A stretch of DNA of 19,602 nt, taken from positions 1 to 19,602 of the forward strand of contig UQBM01000031.1 of the NCBI GenBank assembly GCA_900539265.1. Direction: 5' to 3'. The stretch's first letter is position 1; each line of letters opens with the position of its first letter. The notes below the pieces were generated by a model. The model was not told where the DNA came from. It was given only the letters and a program-made list of their open reading frames with translations, and ran no database searches. Made by a program: the position numbers and the translations under genes. Of the stretch, positions 15,532-19,602 are shown one piece after another. The DNA is from an uncultured Mollicutes bacterium. GTDB taxonomy: Bacteria > Bacillota_I > Bacilli_A > ML615J-28 > CAG-313.

Positions 15532-15560
15532 ATGCAAACACGATACTTTTGTTTTAATAA

Positions 15561-15618
15561 CTATAGAAGACTTATCACGGACTCGAACCTATAAGAGATA
15601 ATGGTAGAAATAAATGAA
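15561..15618 (+). repeat. Dispersed intergenic repeat, copy A
   Basis: The stretch with GGACTCGAACCTATAAGAG and GATAATGGTAGAAATAAAT matches copy B (18144-18203) closely and copy C (19120-19180) loosely. Each copy lies upstream of a gene and downstream of a TCTTCTGA hairpin. The reverse strand reads GGTTCGAGTCC, like a tRNA T-arm, but no complete tRNA is present. Confidence 0.55.
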
Positions 15619-15653
15619 GAAATGTGGTACGATATTTATGTAGTTGGTTGAGT

Positions 15654-16271
15654 ATGAAATATGATTTTGCTTTTGTAAAAAATATTCTTGAAAATAAAAT
15701 AGAGATATTGACATTAGAACATTTAGGTAGTGGAAATCATTGTGATGCATTTTGTATAAATAATAATTTGGTCATCAAATTACCAAAAAATGAAAAAGCA
15801 AGTAAATTTTTACTAAATGAAATAAAAGTACTAAATGTAATAAATAGGAAATTATCAATAGAGGTTCCTAATGTAATAATGCAAGGAATATTTACCCATA
15901 ATGATAAGAATTTAAATTATTTTATATCAAAAAAAGTGAATGGTAAAAACTTAAATAAAAAAGAATTAAATAATTTACCATCTGAAGTATTAGAAATAAA
16001 TGCTGCAATCATAGCAACTTTTTTGAAACAATTACATAATGAAAAAAGTGTTTTTGATATCAAAAGAAAAGATTTTGTTACACTGCATGGGGACTTTTCT
16101 TTGAATCATGTACTATTTAATGAAAACAATATTGTGAGTGAAGTATTAGACTTTGCTGATTCAAGAATTGGAAAATATAAAACTGATTTTATTTATCTAC
16201 TAGATGATGATAACGAAGAATTTGGTAAAAAATTTGGTTTATTAGTTTTAGAAAAATATAAAAATTTGTAA
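15654..16271 (+). CDS. APH-fold kinase (aminoglycoside/choline phosphotransferase-like)
   Basis: ATG 15654 is preferred; a GTG ten codons upstream is possible and neither has a strong ribosome site. The 205-residue protein shows a short kinase fold: glycine loop L-G-S-G-N-H (around residue 24-29), nucleotide-binding Lys42 (V-I-K-L-P), catalytic loop H-G-D-F-S-L-N-H-V-L-F (His145, Asp147, Asn151) and the metal-binding D-F-A-D-S (Asp166). These are the motifs of the APH/choline kinase family, which transfers phosphate from ATP to small hydroxyl substrates. It is shorter than typical APH resistance enzymes (about 260 or more), so a drug-resistance claim is not supported. It stands alone between terminators. 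Confidence 0.8.
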   Translation: MKYDFAFVKNILENKIEILTLEHLGSGNHCDAFCINNNLVIKLPKNEKASKFLLNEIKVLNVINRKLSIEVPNVIMQGIFTHNDKNLNYFISKKVNGKNLNKKELNNLPSEVLEINAAIIATFLKQLHNEKSVFDIKRKDFVTLHGDFSLNHVLFNENNIVSEVLDFADSRIGKYKTDFIYLLDDDNEEFGKKFGLLVLEKYKNL

Positions 16272-16328
16272 TATCTGCAACTAAATTTGGTTGTTTTCTA
16301 TTTTTGCAACTAAAAATAATTGCAAAAT

Positions 16329-16358
16329 AAAAATGCAACTTATTTTGATTGCATTTTT
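16329..16358 (+). terminator. Terminator after the kinase gene
   Basis: AAAAATGCAA (16329-16338) is a perfect inverted match of TTGCATTTTT (16349-16358). The right arm also supplies the likely -35 box of the next promoter. Confidence 0.8.
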
Positions 16359-16378
16359 ATTATTAAGTGTGATATAAT
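16349..16378 (+). promoter_or_regulatory. Promoter of the satD-DUF3307 operon
   Basis: TTGCAT (16349-16354) and TATAAT (16373-16378) are separated by 18 bases. GAGGTG (16385-16390) and ATG 16396 follow. Confidence 0.6.
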
Positions 16379-16395
16379 AAAGTCGAGGTGATATT

Positions 16396-17271
16396 ATGAG
16401 TATTAATTATGCTGCTATCATTATGGATATACGACATTCTAGAAAATATGATGAAGAACAAAGATTTTTTATTCAAGATAAATTATTTTCTATAATTCAG
16501 TTTATTAATAAATATTATAACAAAGAATTAGTGAAAAAATTTGAATTTTCATCGGGAGATTCTATCCAAGCATTATTTCATAATGTTTGTGATGCTTTCA
16601 GTTGTTATTGTTTTATTAGAAACTTATTTTATCCATATCAAATTAGATGTGGTATAGGATATGGAAAGTTAAATCAAAAAATATTGGATATAGACTATCA
16701 TAGCACAAATATGTTTGATGGTGAAGCTTATCATTATGCAATTTCAGCATTAAATGATTGTAAATTAGAAAAGTATGGTTTTTTAATGTATTCAGGTAAT
16801 GAAGAAAAAGATAATCTAGTTAATCAGATAATGAGCACTGTTGAATTGCTTAATTTTGACCATACAAATAAACAAGCTGATGTTTATGATTTATTTAATT
16901 TATTATATCCATTAGAGATTAAATATGAAGATCAAAATATCAATACAAATGCTGAATATATTATTGATAAATTAAAACGAAATGTTTTATCTTACGAGTT
17001 TGATAATTTGATCTCAACTGAAATGAAAAAATTATTATTTGATGAAGTTCGATATAATTATTTAAAAAGAGAAGAAAAGTCTCATAAATTATTCGGCCCG
17101 AGTTTTTCGACTAAAATGAATTCAGTTTGTTCGGTATTATTAAATGTAAGCAGACAAAATATTGAAAAAATGAGGGCTGCTGGTAAATTTGATGAAATTA
17201 GAAAATTAGAATGTTTAGTATTAGATTATACAAAAAAAGAATATAAGGGAGACAGCAAATGGATATACTAA
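16396..17271 (+). CDS. satD: SatD family protein
   Basis: The 291-residue protein begins A-A-I-I-M-D-I-R-H-S-R-K, the SatD counterpart of the D-x-x-x-S-R opening. It continues with F-E-F-S-S-G-D-S-I-Q-A-L-F and I-R-C-G-I-G-Y-G-K-L, a pattern like a degenerate nucleotide-cyclase/GGDEF fold. The C-terminal part contains a helix-turn-helix-like stretch (V-L-L-N-V-S-R-Q-N-I-E-K). SatD proteins were named from streptococci; their biochemical role is unclear. The start is fixed by GAGGTG five bases before ATG 16396. It overlaps the next gene by 13 bases, so translation is coupled, and SatD next to a DUF3307 membrane protein is a recurrent pairing. Confidence 0.82.
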   Translation: MSINYAAIIMDIRHSRKYDEEQRFFIQDKLFSIIQFINKYYNKELVKKFEFSSGDSIQALFHNVCDAFSCYCFIRNLFYPYQIRCGIGYGKLNQKILDIDYHSTNMFDGEAYHYAISALNDCKLEKYGFLMYSGNEEKDNLVNQIMSTVELLNFDHTNKQADVYDLFNLLYPLEIKYEDQNINTNAEYIIDKLKRNVLSYEFDNLISTEMKKLLFDEVRYNYLKREEKSHKLFGPSFSTKMNSVCSVLLNVSRQNIEKMRAAGKFDEIRKLECLVLDYTKKEYKGDSKWIY

Positions 17272-17990
17272 AATTATTATTAATAGCTCATTTAATTGGC
17301 GATTTTTTTTTGCAACCTGTTAAATTAGTCGAAAAAAAGAAGAATAGCATAAATGGATTGATTATGCATACTTTAGTTTATACTTTAATAGTTACTTTGG
17401 TATTATTATTGTTTGGAAATATATGGGAGATTATATTTTGGTCAATTTTTATTTTTATTTCTCATTTTGTTATTGATTATGTTAGGGTTAAAGTAACAAA
17501 AAAATGTAACAATAATACTTTTTCCTTCTGGAGCTTTGTAGTTGATCAAGTTATACATATAATATTGATAGTAATAATTTCACTAGTTATTAAATCAAAT
17601 TTAAATTCAATTAGTAATGCAATTTATAATATTTCATTTTTAAAAGATATAGGTTTTGATAAAATTATTAATTATAGTTTAGCATTCTTAATAGTTTTAA
17701 CGCCAACATCAGTATTTATAAAGCATTTCTTTAATTATATATTTAATAAAAAAGAAATTTGTGAAAATGTTGAATCAGATAATGTTGGGGCTTTAATTGG
17801 TAGGTTAGAAAGAGTGGTAATATTGCTTTTAGGCGCACTTGGTTTATATGGTTCCATTGCTTTAGTTTTGACAGCGAAATCTCTTGCTAGATTTAAGCAA
17901 TTAGAGAATAAAGAATTTGCTGAAAAATATTTAGTGGGGACATTGATTAGTTTAATAATTGCAATTTTGGCTTTACTAGTTATTAAATAA
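17259..17990 (+). CDS. DUF3307 membrane protein, SatD partner
   Basis: The 243-residue integral membrane protein opens with the family signature H-L-I-G-D-F-F-L-Q-P. It then has H-T-L-V-Y, S-H-F-V-I-D-Y-V-R and D-Q-V-I-H, conserved His/Asp residues within helices that suggest a polar intramembrane site. About six to seven hydrophobic segments are visible, ending in a C-terminal helix. ATG 17259 lies inside the end of satD, with AAGGGAG at 17246-17252 as ribosome site. The function is unknown. An activity with SatD at the membrane is inferred from the overlap. Confidence 0.82.
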   Translation: MDILKLLLIAHLIGDFFLQPVKLVEKKKNSINGLIMHTLVYTLIVTLVLLLFGNIWEIIFWSIFIFISHFVIDYVRVKVTKKCNNNTFSFWSFVVDQVIHIILIVIISLVIKSNLNSISNAIYNISFLKDIGFDKIINYSLAFLIVLTPTSVFIKHFFNYIFNKKEICENVESDNVGALIGRLERVVILLLGALGLYGSIALVLTAKSLARFKQLENKEFAEKYLVGTLISLIIAILALLVIK

Positions 17991-18035
17991 TAGCTTATTA
18001 AACATTTTGTAGTAATAACACATTAAAATAACTCT

Positions 18036-18067
18036 ATATGTCTTCTGAAAAGAGGGCATATTTTTTT
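18036..18067 (+). terminator. Terminator of the satD operon
   Basis: ATATGTCTTCT (18036-18046) pairs over 11 positions with AGAGGGCATAT (18051-18061) through a GAAA tetraloop, followed by a run of seven T that begins inside the stem end. Confidence 0.85.
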
Positions 18068-18143
18068 AATTTTAGGATCCTTTTTATTAGTAATTTAGTA
18101 GAAATAGTATTTTTATATAAATGTGAAATAGTTTGTAGTGTAT

Positions 18144-18203
18144 AAACTAGAAGATTTTATAAGGATTCAAACCTATAAAAGATAATGATGGAAATAAATT
18201 GAG
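18144..18203 (+). repeat. Dispersed intergenic repeat, copy B
   Basis: GGATTCAAACCTATAAAAG and GATAATGATGGAAATAAAT align with copy A (15561-15618). The tail GAGCTTTAGT matches copy C (CTTGCTTTAGT). It lies about 100 bases after a TCTTCTGA hairpin, as in the other two places. Confidence 0.55.
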
Positions 18204-18223
18204 CTTTAGTGTATAATTATATA

Positions 18224-18263
18224 AAAGTAACAACAAAAATTTGAAAGTAACAATAAAAATCAC
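18224..18263 (+). promoter_or_regulatory. Two 20-nt direct repeats, operator candidate for the XRE gene
   Basis: AAAGTAACAACAAAAATTTG (18224-18243) is followed directly by AAAGTAACAATAAAAATCAC (18244-18263). They lie just upstream of TATAAT 18275-18280 and could bind the XRE protein encoded next on the same face of the helix, two turns apart. Inference only. Confidence 0.4.
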
Positions 18264-18274
18264 TAGTATTATTG

Positions 18275-18280
18275 TATAAT
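18275..18280 (+). promoter_or_regulatory. -10 box of the XRE regulator gene
   Basis: A perfect TATAAT lies 24 bases before the ATG, followed by AAGGAGG at 18290-18296. No strong -35 is seen, which would fit an activator-dependent or repressed promoter. Confidence 0.5.
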
Positions 18281-18303
18281 ATTAGTATAAGGAGGACATC
18301 ATT

Positions 18304-18912
18304 ATGTTCAAAGATAAGTTAAAAGAGTTAAGAGAAAAAGAAGGAATATTCCAACAAGCATTAGTAGATAAATTATTTGTATCTAGAAGTGCAGTTGCAA
18401 AATGGGAAAATGGTAATGGTATTCCTAGTGATGTTAATTTAGAAGCAATTTGCAAGTTCTTTGATGTTGAAGAAGAATCGTTACTAGATAGAAAAGATAT
18501 GAAAGAAGTGGTTGAAAAATTAGATAAGAAGAATAATAAAGTACTTTGGTTTGTACTTGGAATTATTATACCGTTAGTATTAGTGAGTTTATCTTTATTA
18601 GCATTTTTTGAATGGGAGTCTACAAGTGGGGTATGCATTTCATTGTATGTTGCATCTAGAGGTATTTTTGCATTATTGGTCAATAATTATAGTTATATAA
18701 TATTCATTGCTTTATCAATATATATTTATCAAATTATCTTTTCATTTATTTATTGGAAAATAGATATTAAAAAAGGAAGATTAATTCAGATTATGAACCT
18801 ATGCATATCAACTATTTGTTTTACTATTACTTTTATATTTGCAGTTAAAGTAGGATTAAATGATAATTTTGTATTAATCTTTTTATCAGATTTAATAAAG
18901 ATTTATAATTAG
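18304..18912 (+). CDS. XRE-family regulator with C-terminal membrane domain
   Basis: The 202-residue protein starts at ATG 18304 behind a strong AAGGAGG. The N-terminal helix-turn-helix (residues 1-65) has K-E-L-R-E-K-E-G and L-F-V-S-R-S-A-V-A-K-W-E-N-G-N-G-I-P, a standard XRE DNA-binding domain. Residues 80-190 hold about four hydrophobic segments. The fusion of an XRE domain to membrane helices is common in low-GC Bacillota and suggests a membrane-tethered regulator that reads an envelope signal. Position 15 has Phe where the Thr of the usual T-Q-Q motif sits. The target may be its own promoter, given the tandem repeats upstream. No partner gene is evident. Confidence 0.82.
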   Translation: MFKDKLKELREKEGIFQQALVDKLFVSRSAVAKWENGNGIPSDVNLEAICKFFDVEEESLLDRKDMKEVVEKLDKKNNKVLWFVLGIIIPLVLVSLSLLAFFEWESTSGVCISLYVASRGIFALLVNNYSYIIFIALSIYIYQIIFSFIYWKIDIKKGRLIQIMNLCISTICFTITFIFAVKVGLNDNFVLIFLSDLIKIYN

Positions 18913-18951
18913 TTATCCAATCTTGTGCTAGATAGTTTTTAGTAAAAAAAT

Positions 18952-19030
18952 AAAGTGTTATTACTACACAAATGACACTTTAAAGTAAGATAAAACGTCT
19001 TCTGATACTTTATAGTATTTGAAGACGTTT
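18952..19030 (+). terminator. Two hairpins after the XRE gene
   Basis: AAAGTGT (18952-18958) pairs with ACACTTT (18975-18981). A longer hairpin follows: AAACGTCTTC (18993-19002) with GAAGACGTTT (19021-19030) and an inner ATACT/AGTAT stem. The second carries the recurrent TCTTCTGA sequence. Neither has a long T-run, so termination strength is uncertain. Confidence 0.55.
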
Positions 19031-19119
19031 ATTCATTTTAGTACTCTATTTAGCAAAAATTTATAGATAAATAGGTTATTTTTAAATTGGTACAAAATTT
19101 TTGTATCATAGTAATTAGG

Positions 19120-19180
19120 AAACTTGCTATAGACTCTAATTCATAAGAAATAATGATAAAAATAGAATGATCTTGCTTTA
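19120..19180 (+). repeat. Dispersed intergenic repeat, copy C (diverged)
   Basis: GACTCTAATTCATAAGAAATAATGATAAAAATAGA aligns loosely with copies A and B, in the same position relative to a TCTTCTGA hairpin and a downstream gene (split here: core 19131-19166). Confidence 0.4.
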
Positions 19181-19217
19181 GTAGAATGTTATTCATCATT
19201 TGATTTATGGTAATATA

Positions 19218-19241
19218 AAAATATTTAGTATATAATATTTT
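19218..19241 (+). promoter_or_regulatory. Inverted repeat overlapping the -10 box of the XRE pseudogene
   Basis: AAAATATT (19218-19225) is mirrored by AATATTTT (19234-19241) around TATAAT 19231-19236, a plausible self-repression operator. Such A/T palindromes are common in AT-rich DNA. Confidence 0.3.
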
Positions 19242-19280
19242 TGTAAACTTCTTAAATACTATAAAAAAGGAGAAAATGAT

Positions 19281-19537
19281 ATGCATATAGGATTAAAGAT
19301 AAAAGAATTAAGACAAGAAAACAATCTTACCCAAGAGGATTAGCAGAACAACTAGGTGTTAGTTTTCAAGCAGTATCACGTTGGGAAAATTCAGTAACAT
19401 TTCCTGATATTACAATGTTACCACTTCTTGCAAATATGTTTGATGTAACAGTGGACTATCTACTTGATGTTGATACGTATAACAAAGAAAAAGAAATTCC
19501 TGATATTATTGTACAAAGTATAGTTCTTTTTAATTAA
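19281..19537 (+). pseudogene. XRE-family helix-turn-helix regulator, frameshifted and short
   Basis: ATG 19281 follows AAAGGAG (19266-19272). The protein begins M-H-I-G-L-K-I-K-E-L-R-Q-E-N-N-L-T-Q-E and hits TAG at 19338-19340 because one base is missing in the codons for E-L-A. The next frame resumes with L-A-E-Q-L-G-V-S-F-Q-A-V-S-R-W-E-N and V-D-Y-L-L-D-V-D, the rest of a normal XRE domain, and ends TAA 19535-19537. Full-length relatives usually carry a longer C-terminal domain, so it is also shortened. A base-call error at the shift cannot be excluded. Confidence 0.8.
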
Positions 19538-19602
19538 GGAAAAACTAAAGAAAGCTAACTATATAAAAATCAAGTAAATAATAAAAAATATTTTAGTTAG
19601 CT

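Noticed and set aside
15654..16271. Aminoglycoside resistance gene
   Set aside because: Only generic APH-fold motifs are present and the protein is short; no match to a named resistance enzyme is recognised.
18282..18683. 133-residue leftward ORF opposite the XRE gene
   Set aside because: The forward frame has an XRE domain, ribosome site and promoter; the reverse frame has no recognisable domain.

Overview
The window is strongly AT-rich and reads with the standard bacterial code: every intact gene ends in TAA or TAG and none is interrupted by TGA. Strong AGGAGG-type ribosome sites, wall-synthesis genes (MurF-like and D-Ala-D-Ala ligase), an Fe/Mn superoxide dismutase, a SatD/DUF3307 pair and TnpX-type serine recombinases point to a walled low-GC Bacillota, plausibly a gut Erysipelotrichia or other Bacilli-related lineage. 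That placement is an inference from style, not from a marker gene.

Positions 1-11100 are an accessory island laid out three times in one direction. Each round is: an orphan C-terminal tip of an Rhs/YD-repeat polymorphic toxin, its candidate immunity gene, a rho-independent terminator, a non-coding leader, and a TnpX-like large serine recombinase. In rounds 1 and 2 the leader holds diverged repeats of about 75 nt and a two-hairpin structure. Round 1 starts right after a truncated Z1-domain ATPase from a defence locus. Round 2 also carries a TnpW-like small gene and an intact YhcG/DUF1016 PD-(D/E)XK nuclease. All three Rhs tips begin at the same codons (E-T-Q-L-[FY]), although a different sequence lies upstream each time. 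This makes the spot look like a fixed recombination point inside an ancestral rhs gene. Tips 2 and 3 encode related toxin domains with HExxH and ExxxD zinc-protease signatures, and each is followed by a different lipoprotein, the likely immunity protein. Tip 1 encodes a glycine-rich membrane-type toxin end followed by a two-helix membrane immunity candidate. Much of the island is decayed: all three recombinases carry frameshifts, short palindromic insertions, a nonsense codon or a truncation, and tip 3 with its lipoprotein is broken as well.

From about 11100 the window becomes ordinary chromosome. A bidirectional terminator separates the last recombinase remnant from a leftward sodA/sodB-type gene. 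Divergent from it runs a tight operon of alpha/beta hydrolase, membrane-anchored MurF-like ligase and Ddl, followed by tRNA-Thr(GGT).

Positions 15440-19602 hold an APH-fold kinase, the overlapping satD-DUF3307 pair, a membrane-linked XRE regulator with a 20-nt tandem repeat at its promoter, and a frameshifted XRE pseudogene. A diverged intergenic module recurs upstream of the kinase and of both XRE genes. It consists of a TCTTCTGA-arm hairpin followed about 120-140 nt later by a 50-60 nt conserved stretch.
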